A stretch of 64,000 bases of DNA from Congeria kusceri (Eukaryota > Mollusca > Bivalvia > Myida > Dreissenidae), in assembly GCA_027627225.1 (NCBI GenBank), contig CM051038.1, positions 45,785,843 to 45,849,842 on the forward strand. The letters run 5' to 3'. Under the pieces are notes generated by a model. It saw only the letters and a program-made list of their open reading frames with translations. It had not been told where the DNA came from and made no database searches. Of this stretch, positions 1 through 12,173 are shown one piece after another. Within the stretch, counting starts at the first letter, position 1; each line of letters starts with the position of its first letter. The position numbers and the translations under genes are program-made.

Positions 1-1262
1 TGTTACTTACACATTAATTGTTATTATGATGGCGTATACTATGGTATAAAAAGCTTTTTTATCAAGTTTAAAGTTTTGGAAATTGAACTTCATTCAAACA
101 AATCTTTCCTTTTAAGCAAAAATACACTCATAATTCACATGCTTTTAGTTTCGTTGTTACAGTCTTTCTATGCTGTCTGCGTTTTGAGTGAATATTGGTA
201 TAATAAATCATACTTGTAAAAACTTATTATGTTAATTTATAATGTTTAGATTGTAAGGTAACAATTAAAAATAGTCTATTGAAAATGTCCATTGATTATT
301 ATCAGTCAATCCATACCAATATGCATAACAAATGATCGATGTTTTAGTTTCCACTATTACTTTATATATTATTATATATTTTCTCAGACTACATACTAAA
401 CTAATGTCTTATATTATTATAGTAATTTTCATTAATATAAAAAATCATTGATTAACAGTCTGCAAATAGAATAAAATAGCACGATAATATTTTGCACAAC
501 AACAATATTTATTCAGCGATAAAGCGTATACAAGTTCAAAGTTTACATAGCAAGAAAACAATATGTATATTTACAAGTAATGGTAGAAATAAAACATGCT
601 GGTATAATATACAATGCTTAGACACAATTTATTATAGAGCTGCAACGATTAAGCAATGACTCGATTCGATTTCGATTTCAAATATCATTTAATTGAATAT
701 TTCGATTCCATTCATTTTTCCTTAATACAGGCTTGTTTTTGCGCTTTTATGATCCATGACTTTCAATATAGGAAGATTTATATTCATTATTATTTATTGA
801 TTTTATAATATTGAACGATAATCTGGTCAGTTTGTTTGCTTGATACGATGTAAACCTCGCCAATAAATTTCATAACTCGGCCAATATGGAAAAACGCGGC
901 CAATCCGAGATTCAGCCAATCAGGATTCAGGATTAGCTCGGCTTTATACGAGATGGCAAGTTTTTTGAAGCCATTTTGAAAACGCTCAGTATGATTAACT
1001 TTGCGCTTTGTATTTTTACTAAAATTTTCTACATGTACACTCCTACAAAATAAAGTGAGCAAGGGCAACATTCGTGTTTTTATTAATGTATTGGGCCGAA
1101 TCTACCGAGTGACCAATCATGAAATCCAGACGACATTGACCACGAAAACACACAATTACTTCCCATGACGTATTCTTCGATTTAGCGTGTTTATATTAAC
1201 ATGATGAAATTATTTGTTAATATTTAAATTAAAATTAGATTGGATGGATGGATGCACCTCAG

Positions 1263-1378
1263 AAAGGGGAGGGAATCGGTGAGTTAGCTGAGAGTTTGCT
1301 CTGTCAACTCGCCGACAGCATCTTCACACTGAAAGAGGATTCAGCCGAAAAAAGGCTGGTCGAACTTGACGGCTACAC
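1263..1378 (+). other. Exon-like open segment inside the transposon (copy A)
   Basis: A GC-richer 116-bp stretch is bounded by CACCTCAG on the left and GTAAGG on the right, as an internal exon would be. It reads without stops from phase 0 (KGEGIGELAESLL ... FTLKEDSAEKRLVELDGY). Copy B (12803-12918) differs by three bases, two of them synonymous and one Asp to Glu. It could be a captured host exon or a relic of a transposase. I do not recognise the family. Confidence 0.4.
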
Positions 1379-1970
1379 GTAAGGCATTGGAAAATTTTCT
1401 TAGTAACTAAGTAAGTTAGTAAATTATTCATTTTATTTCACATCTAGTCGTCGTCTTTAACTTTTCAAGAATGTCTTACGCATACGCTGGAGCATACATG
1501 GACTTTTTAAGAATATTCTTAAACAAAATGCTTTGGTGAAGTAGACTTTTAAAAGTATATTTTCTGGAGTCAGAGTCTATTCTTTATTCTTAAGTCTAAG
1601 AATGGTTAAAGAATGTGTTGGTGAAAACTGACAGCTTTTGCCAAGACTCGGTAGGATCACAGTGGATATCAATTGGTGGTTTTTAACCTTTTGCGACTTT
1701 CTCGATAAAACAAATCAGCATTTATTTTATGTACTCTTTGGCTGTTATATTTCACAGTACACGGTTAAAAGAATAAAACATTGTTAATAATTTATGCTGG
1801 CGTTGTTACATTCTATTTATATCGAAACAATAGTTATGATAGATCTAACATGTATTATTAAAACTGCAAGATGCTGCATACTATTACTATTTATATCGAA
1901 ACACTAGTTTTGATTCTATTAAAACCGAAATATGCTGCATAATATTATAAAGTTAATTAATAAAATGTTT

Positions 1971-2054
1971 ATTAATTGGTTGAATTCATATTGGCCTCAG
2001 GCCAATACGGCAGTCTTCAGCCCAATAACAAGACCAATATGAATTCAACTAATT
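1971..2054. repeat. Short palindromic element
   Basis: The arms GGTTGAATTCATATTGG and CCAATATGAATTCAAC face each other around a roughly 35-base spacer. The whole sits inside the hAT-like element and recurs in copy B at about 13.51-13.60 kb. Confidence 0.7.
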
Positions 2055-2959
2055 CATAACATTATACTATTAATGACAATGCATTGGTTAATGTCAACGT
2101 ATGTGCCTTATATACCAATATAAATTATAACAGTGAAAAATGGTGATGAATTAAATGCTTATGATAACTAGTTCAGTATTTAGAACAGCAAACATGATGT
2201 CATGGTCAATATATATGCTTAACCTACACACAACCATACCTATTGTACATGTAATTAATAGTTTTATGACAAACCATCTATAAAATTAATCAAAGAGAAT
2301 CGAATCGTGATTGGCTGGTTTAGAATCAAATCGGGCCATTCACATTCGATGCAAAGAAAGAATCGTTGCAACTGTACAATTCAAACTGAATTAAGGAAAT
2401 AAAAAAAAAAATAGTCCTATAATATTTTCCGCGAAGCTGTTACACAACAACGATCTATAAAATTATTCTTAGGGCCATAATTATACTGACGTTCAGTTCG
2501 TTTTGATAAACATCATGAATATGCACATTGTTCTACAGACTATTAGATGAAACAATAGTTTTCATTTACCTACCTGACCAATCTTTGTCTCTGAGACTAC
2601 CTGTTGCAATCGCTTGGTTTAAACAAGATGCGCCATATAAGATGTTATCGCTGTCTAACACAGCTTGTCACTAACAGCTGCGTTGAAGTATTTGGTGTTG
2701 TCCATTTATTTAGGCCAGAGTCTGTGGAGTTTTAGTTTCTCAGACCCGCATACCCGATTGTTTTGAAAATACGAAAAATACATTTTATTTAATAGCAACA
2801 AAACCAATTTGACAACCAAAATATTGATAAAAATCAATATTCAGTACGATATTAAAAGTAGGAGAGTTTTCAACCAACAATTATAAATTAAAAACAGGAA
2901 AACATTAATTCGACGTAAATAACGTTGACTTTATACTCATGTTTATATAACAGACTTTG

Positions 2960-3660
2960 CATGGTATTGTTATATAATTGTTATGATTGTTTACTAACAA
3001 ATGTTGTTACGAGCTAGGGGTAACTAAAAAATTCAACCAGCAACAAATATTAACGATAAATGAATTTTATTAAAACAACAATTGCATCAAAACAACAAAA
3101 ATATATAACATGTTTCCAAGTAAATGTATATCCAAATACACAAAATAATCCAGTTCCCTCATCCTGGTGTTGTTAAATATTGTCCACATAATTAATTTTC
3201 TTTCAGAATGTCACTGTTTGTAAAAATGACAACTTTGATCTTAAATCCAAAACTAGGCTGCATTTATTCCCACACAAATGTTCATTAAATCCAATAATAC
3301 ATAGATTCTGGATAATAAGTGTAAATACACCTTAGATATAATCAACACACAGACTTGACCAAAGATCCCCACTCAATACACTGATCATACTTATATACCC
3401 TTAAGGACTTCTCAAGAAGTTTCCAAATCGTCTAGAATATTCTCACCCTAATTATGTAACATATAATTGAAACAAACAACACATAGAACTTTCAAGAACA
3501 ATATAAAAAGATACAAAGATACCAATAGTTTAAGACAATAAACAAAATTAGAACAGTAAAATTAATTATTATAATCATATACATAACAATGTTTATTCTA
3601 GAAGTTTCAACTGGACAGCTTTTCCAAATCTTTTCCAGAAACTAAACATAAAACAACACT
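2960..3660. repeat. Dispersed repeat (copy A); region 2376-5530 otherwise without genes
   Basis: The stretch from about 3.0 to 3.65 kb recurs in copy B (about 14.5-15.2 kb). Part of it (AATTATGTAACATATAATTG, the stretch with TTCTCAAGAAG) recurs inverted at about 20.2-20.45 kb, so it is a mobile or dispersed sequence. The rest of 2376-5530 is AT-rich with many stops; a partial copy of the GTGTCGTCCC palindromic element lies at about 4.69-4.72 kb. Minus-strand frames at 3766-4068 and 4796-5014 look non-coding. Confidence 0.6.
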
Positions 3661-5530
3661 GGTTTTGCCGAATTTACCGTAAGTACATCATATATATTTT
3701 TGTAGAGGGAGGGAGGCAGTGAAAATATGTTTAAGTGTTCCAATACTAAAAAGAATTACGGCCTCTTACGAAGAAAACGGTATGTAGCGGGGTGTTGAAT
3801 AGTTGTGTGGGTTGTATAGTTTATTCCAGAAAAAAAACCTGCTACAATATACTATGCAAAAATATACAAATACATTGTATTTTATATTCATTTCAATTAA
3901 ATAAAAAATACACTGCATATGAGCAATAATTTTCAATACATAAATTATGTTAAATAAAATTTTAAAAAATGCAGTAATACAATAATAATTACTATACTTA
4001 CCAAGCAAGCTATTTTCCTTTGCAGGATACAATGAAGCATATATGCTTAAATTATTGGTGACAATCATAAAAATATGCTGGGTTTTCTGTTTGTAAAAGT
4101 GGCACCTTAGTTAATTGATAGCTTGGTATGTTGATTATATTAAAATGTGCTGAGAACCAATTAGGATAGTGAACACCCATGATCATCCATTAGGCGCAAA
4201 AAATATGTTTGTTTCAGGTTACATGATAAAAATATAAGGGTAGGAAGATAGGGGTTTATTTTTTATCTTTAGTAAATGGTCAACTTGAAGATTCTAAAAC
4301 TGAATTAATATTCAAAACATAACTGCAATATCATTAAACCTTGTTTTAAAGTGGATTCTATCAAAAACTATACACTTATTTAACAAAAAAAAACAACATT
4401 TAATTATTAAAAAATATTAATAAAAAAATATCTGACAACCCCAATAAAATGTTCTAGGGTCGGGGCATTTTTTTATGGTACGTCGGATAACCTGAAACAA
4501 ACATAGTTGAATACGCCTTAAGATTTAATACTAACACCTGTCAAATTTCACAGACAAATTATGTTACACACATAACTGTACCACTGTTACAAGTATTTCG
4601 ATAATGGTAAAACGAAACATGACGTAAACCATCACTTGTGCCATTATACTGAATAAGTTGTTTAAAGAATCCGCCGCCCAATAGTTTATAAAGTGTCGTC
4701 CCAGATTAGCCTGTGAACACACTGCTAAACTTCTTTTATTTTCGTTGATTCAATGAGGTTTCTTTCCCGTGAAGTTGTTTAAATTAACACTTATTTTATT
4801 GTAAGATATTTTTATTTTTTCCCACCACCACGCCAAGGCTTTTTCCCAAACAATCAGTGAAACAAGATATATAAACTAGTGGCCTCATTGTCTCGAAGAT
4901 ATAATAGTGGGTACAGGGACTGAACGCTATTCTTAGACACGTTTCATGGAGAAAAACATCGGTAAATCGATCAGTTTTACTGCGGTTCGTGAAAATATTG
5001 GTTGCGTATAACAATCATAGAACTTCTCAGAAATGAAAATGAAATGGAGCGTACGGTAAATAGTGGTTGTGCTTACAATGATATTCACGTCGATTTTATA
5101 ATGCATCCCGAAAATATGTTTCTGTATATATAATATTTAACTAAATATTTATCTATAGTGAACAAGAAAACTTGGATAATTAATGTAATATAATTATATG
5201 ATTGCCATCATGATTATTTGTATATTTGTGCTACAGAATACGACAGTTAAAAAGGACTAAGCTGTGTTTTTATTTCATCCTTTTTTTTTTACAAAACACT
5301 CGTTTTCACTTTTTTTTCCATTTAAATAAACGTAAAACTCTTCACATGCACGTATTTTATAGTGACCATATTTTCCACTGGATGATTTTATTGATTTATT
5401 AAATATAACGCAATTTTGTATCCGAATAAACATAACGTGTGCTCATGGAGGCTAAAAAGCATAAAAAGCAATGAATTCATTTGAACCTGTGAATGACTGA
5501 GTAAAAAAACCCATCACATAAGCAAATTCA

Positions 5531-6712
5531 ATGCAACACCCATCCTATTCTTACAGAATGCTGTCCGTCATCGTTGGTCTGCTACTGGTTCTGCTGGCAG
5601 GTCTTCAATTTATGCAGTTTTCTAAACAGTTTGTCGTCGAGAAGAGGATCCCATTAATAGAAAACCCATTAATGAAACTGCGCAACTGTTTTGAATCACT
5701 TCCGGTTGCAAGTGGCGCGCGCATCTACGCAGACGGAAGAGAAGTCCAACATGTTGTTTTCTTGAAAGTACACAAAGCAGCGAGTGGAACAGCTACGTCT
5801 ATATTCTTTCGCTTCGGGACTGACCGGAATCTTAATTTTCTGCGTCCAAACTATCCGAACATATTAAGTTGTGATCGCACCATAAACGACGATCAAATAA
5901 AGAACCCGAACGAAAAGCCTTACGATATTGCAACAAGTCATGTCATTTACAATCGCACTGTATTTGAAGAATATTTTCATAATGACACGGTATACATAGG
6001 TATACTTCGAGAACCGTATTTACAGTTTAAGTCCAGTTTGAACTATATGGCACCGAAGTATGTTTACAACATTTCCGAAATTGATCCAGTTCAGCAGTAT
6101 CTACGAGATCCGATGAAATACGAAGAGGCAACGACTCCGCGATTGTCATGGATCAACAACAGACAGGCAGTGGAATTCGGCACTCCTGATGACGTCATAA
6201 TGACACGGAACCTAACGGGACAGGCGGAACATCTCGTACAACTAAACAAAGAATTTCATCTGGTTATGATTACAGAGCTATTCGACGAGTCTATTGTATT
6301 AATGAAGCGTATGCTAAACTGGAATATTTCGGACATTCTGTACAGAAGATTCCATACTAGAGGTTGGGACCGGAAGGTAACGATCCCGCAGGCGCATGAC
6401 CGGCGTTTGTACCGAAAGTACGCTTTTGCTGACTATACGTTATATGACTTTTTCTACAAAAGGCTCTGGAAACAAATTTCAAAAGCTGGCGATGATTTCT
6501 TCGCGGAAGTTCTGTATTTCAAAGACATTCGGGACGAAATGGAGGATTTCTGCAAAGGTATGCCGAATATTACGGACACGTTAACCTTACGCGCCAGTGA
6601 ATGGTCTCCGGAAATTCTCGTAGACAAGGAACTGTGTCGTAAAATCTACTCGGAAGAAGAGGACTGGGTGCAATACATCAATTCTGATCAATACTCATAC
6701 ACGAAGAGTTGA
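5531..6712 (+). CDS. Galactose-3-O-sulfotransferase-like Golgi enzyme
   Basis: The product is 393 residues, a normal length for the Gal3ST family. These enzymes move sulfate from PAPS to the 3-OH of galactose on glycolipids or glycoproteins in the Golgi. Residues 1-9 form a short cytosolic tail and 10-30 a hydrophobic anchor (type II topology). The 5'-phosphosulfate-binding loop is LKVHKAASGTAT (78-89), close to the family pattern LKTHKTGSST. The 3'-phosphate-binding segment is YIGILREPYLQFKSSL (155-170), with the expected Arg and Ser. N-glycosylation sequons (NRT, NDT, NIS, NLT, NIT) suit a lumenal enzyme. An in-frame TAA lies four codons before this ATG, so this is the start unless an exon is spliced on at the nearby AG. 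No intron is seen. Acceptor substrate cannot be told from sequence. The broken paralogue is at 16965-17832. Confidence 0.88.
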   Translation: MQHPSYSYRMLSVIVGLLLVLLAGLQFMQFSKQFVVEKRIPLIENPLMKLRNCFESLPVASGARIYADGREVQHVVFLKVHKAASGTATSIFFRFGTDRNLNFLRPNYPNILSCDRTINDDQIKNPNEKPYDIATSHVIYNRTVFEEYFHNDTVYIGILREPYLQFKSSLNYMAPKYVYNISEIDPVQQYLRDPMKYEEATTPRLSWINNRQAVEFGTPDDVIMTRNLTGQAEHLVQLNKEFHLVMITELFDESIVLMKRMLNWNISDILYRRFHTRGWDRKVTIPQAHDRRLYRKYAFADYTLYDFFYKRLWKQISKAGDDFFAEVLYFKDIRDEMEDFCKGMPNITDTLTLRASEWSPEILVDKELCRKIYSEEEDWVQYINSDQYSYTKS

Positions 6713-8079
6713 TTACTGCCTATCAGTGTAAGTTGGAATTGAGTGAACACTCAGAAATTTTCTTTAAATTATGTTCAGTTATGTTAAGTATTTATTTTGT
6801 TTAAAATGTACCACATCTGCATTTTCGAGGCCAACTGTGTTTGTAGGTTTGTAAAATTCATCGACATCTAAAACTTATTGTATCTCGTCAGAATTTGCCT
6901 CAGCGCTAAAATGTCAGCTATACGAGCAATCCAATTGGTCAACATTTTAAATGAAATGCAAATTAGCCAGAATACTTGAATGATCAGAATGTTCAGAAAC
7001 GAGATATACTTTAGTTTTATACTGGATTATTTGAGGGCTTAACGCGTGTATTTTTCACGGACAAGTCGAGTTCTGTGATTATGCGTTATGTGTCCATTGG
7101 TTTCAAATACTTGTATTTAAAAAATAGACGATGATATAATTTTAATGTATTTCAAATACATTTTTTGAGTGGTAACTTGTTGTTGTGTTTTTTTTCCAAG
7201 ATTAACACGATTTGTGCTGCAATTACATTAGTGTAGTTTTATGTATTTCGCTTTTTTAAATTATTAAAGTTTTAATCAAGTTGTGTGTGTTTTCTTTCTA
7301 ACAGTATTCGTGTTCATACTGCTGTTGTTGAATTAAACTTTTAACGCAAGTGTAGGCTTTAGAGATTTCTATAACTTTAATATATTTCAATCAGTATAAA
7401 CACATTCAATATGGATTTAAATTCACCTTATAGTCCCAAAGTCGATAAAATGTAAGATTACAAACAGAACAGAACAGGTCCGATCATGTCACAGGATTGT
7501 ACCAATAATCTTTTTACATTGCTTTTCAACACTAAATTAAATACATAGGCTGAAGATTACCTCCATGGACTAGTTTTAAAGCAAACATGCGAACTACATT
7601 TATTGACAATGTATATTATCTTTAATGTAATAATTCAGCAAACATCAAAAGCCCTATTATACTGAAAATATAGTATCCTGAATGCAATAATTCAATACAG
7701 AACAATATATGATACTTAAAATATCACCATCGATTCAGGCAATAATAGAATGCTTTTGTTTATTAACATGAAGGTATTAGATTAATCTCTGGGTTGAAAA
7801 TACATAGACAAAACGTCTTATTGTACATGACATTCGAGGTAAAATATGAGATGTAATAAATGTATGCAAATGCCCGGTATCAGATTCAGCATGTATATGT
7901 ACACTCTTAATATGCCGCTATGCAGTCCGTCAAGGAGATGGATTGTCATCTTCCTTATTCGCCATATATCTCAATGGCCTTGAAGAAACTGTAATATGAC
8001 AACAGCAAAAACAGGACAGACGTATTCACGTATGTTCATGTAATTTGCTAATGGCAATAATGACACAAGAATAAAATGA
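6713..8079. other. Gene-free flank downstream of the sulfotransferase
   Basis: AT-rich sequence holding the 3' UTR of the sulfotransferase; an ATTAAA at about 7.26 kb is a possible polyadenylation signal. It aligns with interruptions to 17833-18600 of copy B, much less well than the upstream 6.7 kb. The stretch 7.64-7.80 kb resembles 30.64-30.74 kb. No coding sequence is supported. Confidence 0.5.
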
Positions 8080-8097
8080 CCAAGGTACGGTGTCCTG

Positions 8098-8480
8098 TTT
8101 ATAAAACTGGGCGAAGATACGACGAGACGACGTTTATATCGCTTCGGCGCATCGTGACGGCGCTCCGGCGTATCGTTTCGTCGCTTCGGCATATTGTGTC
8201 GGCGCATCGTGTCGGCGCTTCGGCGCATCGTGACGGCGCGTCGGCGTATCGTCTCGGCGCGTTGGCGTATTGTCTCGGCGCTTCGGTGCACTTTCATTTC
8301 TGAGGTCGCCGACGCGCCGCCACGATACGCCGACGCGCCGAGAAGATACGCCGACACGATTCGCCGAAGCGCCGACACGATACGCCGAAGCGCCGAGACG
8401 ATGCGCCGAAGCGCCGACACGATACGCCGAAGCAATATAAACGTCGCAATTTCGTGTGGTTTTTTCATATGTGGCTATAA
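8098..8480. repeat. Fold-back module 1: inverted arrays of a 21-bp GC-rich unit
   Basis: The module opens with GGGCGAAGATACGACG and GTTTATATCGC, then runs GCTTCGGCGTATCGTGTCGG-type units. A spacer (CTTTCATTTCTGAGGTCGCC, near 8290) follows, then the reverse-complement units GCCGAAGCGCCGACACG, closing with ATATAAACGTCGC and GTGGCTATAAAATTG. Strong intrastrand pairing is expected. The unit differs mainly at GTGTC/GTCTC/GTGAC positions. Confidence 0.85.
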
Positions 8481-8850
8481 AATTGGGCGAAGATACGACG
8501 AGACGACGTTTATATCGCATCGTGTCGGCGCTTCGGCGTATCGTGTCGGCTCTTCGGCGTATCGTGTCGTCGCTTCGGCGCATCGTCTCGGCGCATCGGC
8601 GAATCGTGTCGGCGCATCGTGTCGGCGCGTCGGCGTATCGTCTCGGCGCTTCGGCACCCTTTCATTTCTGAGGTCGCCGACGCGCCGACACGATGAGCCG
8701 ACACGATGAGCCGATGCGCCGAGACGATGCGCCGAAGCGACGACACGATACGCCGAAGAGCCGACACGATACGCCGAAGCGCCGACACGATGCGCCGAAG
8801 CGATATAAACGTTGTCTCGTCGTGTCTGCCCCCAATTTTTTATGGCGTAC
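8470..8850. repeat. Fold-back module 2: second inverted 21-bp array
   Basis: Same architecture as module 1: GGCTATAAAATTGGGCGAAG, GTTTATATCGC, forward units to about 8.65 kb, spacer CCTTTCATTTCTGAGGTCGCC-like at about 8.66-8.68 kb, then reverse units and ATATAAACGTTGTCTCGTCG. Confidence 0.85.
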
Positions 8851-9770
8851 CGTATTAGTCAAAAGCAATAAATGTATACATGTAGGCACATTTAAAATAA
8901 TACCTACAGGCACATTATTATGGCACATTATTATTCCTACATATATACAGGTGCATTAAACAATGTTATGAAAGCACAACTGTTTACTTGTTAAATTTAC
9001 TTATTGATAAACGTATTTAATATTAACATTAAAGTATTGTACATTAAAAATAAAAACAATGTTGCATTAAGACTGTCTGCTTAACTTTGGTTTGGGGCAG
9101 AAAATATACCTAGAGGTACAATTTTAGTCCGGGTATAAATGTATACCTCTTGGTACAAAATCAGCCTGTAGGTACAACTTTGTACCTGCAGGTCCATCTA
9201 TTTATTATGGTGGCACAGAGGAGACTTGCACTACTCTTTGTTAGTCTCGTTCCCACGAGATGCTAACTCGTGGGAACGAGATACTAACTCGTGGGAACGA
9301 AAAACCAACTCGTGGGAAAGAGGTACTAACTTATTAGAACGAGATACTAAGTCAAGGGAACGAGATACTAAGTCAAGGGAACGAGATACTAAGTCGAGGG
9401 AACGAGTAAGTATCTCGTTCCCACGAGTTAGTATTTCGTTCCCACGAGTTAGAGAACCCATGAAATGTTTCTGTATATATGTTTTTATAATAACCATGGC
9501 CGACAAAAAAGATCATGTTGTAAGATGGTACTAAGTCGTTCGCTCGAGTAGTATCTCGTTCCTACGAAATAGTAAGTCATCCCCTCGACATGAGTCGTTC
9601 CCATGAGTTAGCATCTCAGTCCCACGAGTTATTATCTCGTTCCCTCGAGTTAATATTTCGTGGGTACGAGAAAAAAGTAGTGCATGTCACCTCTGTGTCA
9701 CCGTAATTTATAGCTGTTGTGTTTACATTTACTTTTAACTCAAACGGTACTGCATAATTTTATAGCCACA
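8841..9770. repeat. Central module with inverted ends and a second 21-bp array
   Basis: The left edge (TATGGCGTACCGTATTAGTC) and the right edge (reading inward on the other strand TATGCAGTACCGTTTGAG) are inverted copies. At 9245-9460 lie 21-bp units built on AACTCGTGGGAACGAGATAC, which turn round at about 9.41 kb into GTATCTCGTTCCCACGAG. Looser copies continue to about 9.67 kb. GTACCTRCAGG-type short palindromes sit at 8.88-9.20 kb. This module may be nested in the larger element. Confidence 0.7.
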
Positions 9771-10290
9771 GATGAAAAAATACACGCAAGATTGCCACGT
9801 TTATATCGCTGCGGCGCATCGTGTCGGCGCTTCGGCGTATCGTGTCGGCGCTTCGTCGTATCATCTCGGCGCTTCGGCGCATCGTGTCGGCGCGTCGAAG
9901 TATCGTCTTGCCGTATAGTGTCGGCGCGTCGGCGACCACAGAAATGAACGGGCGCCGACGCGCCGAGACGATACGCCGACGCGCCGAAACGATGCGCTGA
10001 AGCGCCGACGCGATGCGCCGACGCGCCGGCACGATACGCCGAAGCGATATTAACGTCGTATCATCGTATCTTCGCCTAATTTTATAGCCACATATGAAAA
10101 AAAAAACACTCGAGATTGTGACGTTTATATCGCTTAGGCGTATCGTGTCGGCGCTTCGGCGTATCGTCTCGGCGCTTCGGCGCATCGTGTCGGCGTTTCG
10201 GCGTATCGTCTCGGCGCGTTGGCGTATCGTGTCGGCGCGTCGGCGTATCGCGTCGGCGCTTCGGCGCCCTTTCATTAGCACAGATCGAAG
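9757..10290. repeat. Fold-back modules 3 and 4 (the last one half-sized)
   Basis: Module 3 runs from TTTTATAGCCACAGATG through 21-bp units, a spacer CCACAGAAATGAACGGGCG at about 9.93 kb, reverse units, and back to CCTAATTTTATAGCCACA at about 10.09 kb. Module 4 has only the forward arm, ending in GCGCCCTTTCATTAGCACAG. Confidence 0.8.
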
Positions 10291-10323
10291 CCGCGATGGC
10301 GGTAACACGACACCGTACCAAGG

Positions 10324-11535
10324 ACATGGCTCACATGTATGTCAATGCAGCAATTGACAATCATTGGAAATCAATACTGGAGGTAAATGAGACGACATAT
10401 CCAAAACGGAAAAGGACAAAGAGACAGAGAATATATATGTACACGTATATATGGCAATCGTGAATGTTTGCATACCACTCTCTATTAAGACAGTGACCTG
10501 TCGGGCAAAGCAACAAAATCAATATTTAAATAAACGCGCATTTATATAATATTATACTATTGTATGGCAGAGTGCTCCAAATAAATTATGGAACGCTGTG
10601 TTTATAGTTATTAAACAAATTCATCGGAATGTTTTGCTGTTTATTATTTCTACATAATAATTGTCATTAACTGTAACTGAATACTCTTTTTTGCTGCATA
10701 TACTCACGTTCAAATAAAGGATTTTTATGCTACCGATTAATGGTGCACTATCAATTGATGTTATGTTGTTGTTGTTTTTTTCAATTAAATGCCGACGTTA
10801 CTATATACGTCTTAAATTACTTTCTGCGAAATAACATCTACAGCAGGTTAGGACACATAAAAATAGCACGGCAAAGACTGATATATACTATATTAGACTG
10901 TTGTTGTAAGCCAACGGTCTTTTGAGAGGGCAATTTCCAAAACAGGTATCGCGGAAAACTACTTATTTTCTTTGCAGGCTACAAGTCAGTAAATCGAAAC
11001 CCGAACTCAAAACAGCAAAATTAAACGCCTGTTATTTTTTTTACCTTTTGAGTATTTTAGATAATGTATGTCATGTGTATTATAGTGTGTATATCATGTG
11101 ATTTATTACAATTACAGTTTCCAAAAAAGTCAATTTATTAAAACCGTTACGCCAAGCTAATGACAATCTTATTTTCACTATTTACGTAGCCGAAATAATT
11201 GCCTGGGTGTCCTGGAATAAGATCACTAATTAATGCGCTACATCGGTTATTTTTAACTCTTTACGAAAGTGTTATTTCTTGTTACCGATTCTTATTCTGA
11301 ATATTTTGACAACAAAATACTGCAATGTATTGATTTTAAACTGTAATATGGAATAATCAAGAGCACGCATCGTCCGACCTACTTTTGACTCAGTAGACTA
11401 CGAATCACCAGCAATCGACGAATCTAACTGCAGCGCTTCATCGGTTACTCTGCATGGCTCGTTGCAGATTGACTTGTTAACTGGCATGTATGTAATTCCG
11501 TTTGCATTAGATAATTAGCTTGGACGATATTTGTT
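10324..11535. other. Gene-free spacer between copies A and B
   Basis: AT-rich. The part from about 10.32 to 10.90 kb aligns, with obvious divergence, to 18.60-19.19 kb. No credible ORF, RNA gene or array is seen. Confidence 0.5.
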
Positions 11536-12173
11536 TGTTACTTACACATTAATTGTTATTATGATGGCGTATACTATGGTATAAAAAGCTTTTTTATCAA
11601 GTTTAAAGTTTTGGAAATTGAACTTCATTCAAACAAATCTTTCCTTTTAAGCAAAAATACACTCATAATTCACATGCTTTTAGTTTCGTTGTTACCAACA
11701 GTCTTTCTATGCTGTCTACGTTTTGAGTGTATATTGGTATAATAAATCATACTTGTAAAAACTTATTATGTTAATTTATAATGTTTAGATTGTAAGGTAA
11801 CAATTAAAAATAGTCTATTGAAAATGTCCATTGATTATTATCAATCAATCCACACCAATATGCATAACAAATGATCGATGTTTTAGTTTCCACTATTACT
11901 TTATATATTATTATATATTTTCTCAGACTACATACTAAACTAATGTCTTATATTATTATAGTAATGTTCATTAATATAAAAAATCATTGATTAACAGTCT
12001 GCAAATAGAATAAAATAGCACGATAATATTTTGCACAACAACAATATTTATTCAGCGATAAAGCGTATACAAGTTCAAAGTTTACATAGCAAGAAAACAA
12101 TATGTATATTTACAAGTAATGGTAGAAATAAAACATGCTGGTATAATATACAATGCTTAGACACAATTTATTA

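Larger units (their letters stand above)
635..2375. mobile_element. Non-autonomous DNA transposon, hAT-like ends (copy A)
   Basis: The left end TAGAGCTGCAACGATT mirrors the right end AATCGTTGCAACTGTA; in copy B the right end reads ...CTCTA and matches at 15 of 16 positions. A related single-copy stretch at about 30.75-30.83 kb reads straight across the insertion point (ACACAATTCAAACTG), so it acts as an empty site. A short CAATT lies on both sides, but no clean 8-bp target duplication is visible. No transposase ORF is present. It was inserted before the duplication, since both copies carry it. The hAT assignment rests only on the look of the ends. Confidence 0.6.
1..7160. repeat. Segmental duplication, copy A
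   Basis: Bases from position 1 match bases from 11536 almost base for base, with scattered substitutions and short indels, up to and through the sulfotransferase gene. The copy probably starts left of the window because the match is already under way at position 1. Beyond about 6.75 kb the match to copy B continues but is clearly worse. Copy A holds the intact gene, a palindrome-bearing transposon (635-2375) and a dispersed repeat at about 3.0-3.65 kb. Seen directly; the mechanism (tandem duplication) is inferred from the head-to-tail order. Confidence 0.93.
8080..10323. mobile_element. Compound fold-back transposon with TIRs and 6-bp target duplication
   Basis: The element proper is 8086-10317. 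Its left end TACGGTGTCCTGTT mirrors its right end AACACGACACCGTA, 13 of 14 positions. CCAAGG directly flanks both ends (8080-8085 and 10318-10323). Copy B has the corresponding unoccupied site at about 18.59-18.61 kb (AAAATGAGCAATGACATCGC), so the insertion is post-duplication. Inside are several hairpin modules made of 21-bp repeats in opposite orientations, not a transposase. The 6-bp duplication would fit Dada-type elements, but this is only a guess. Frames that stay open through it are a by-product of the 21-bp (7-codon) unit. Confidence 0.75.

Noticed and set aside
3766..4068. Minus-strand ORF of 100 codons, also present in copy B at 15322-15660
   Set aside because: AT-rich, no recognisable domain, and conservation is explained by the recent duplication.
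7971..10357. Multiple overlapping Arg/Ala-rich ORFs (RRSADTI, RRIVSAL heptads)
   Set aside because: By-products of 21-bp fold-back repeats; frames open on both strands simultaneously.
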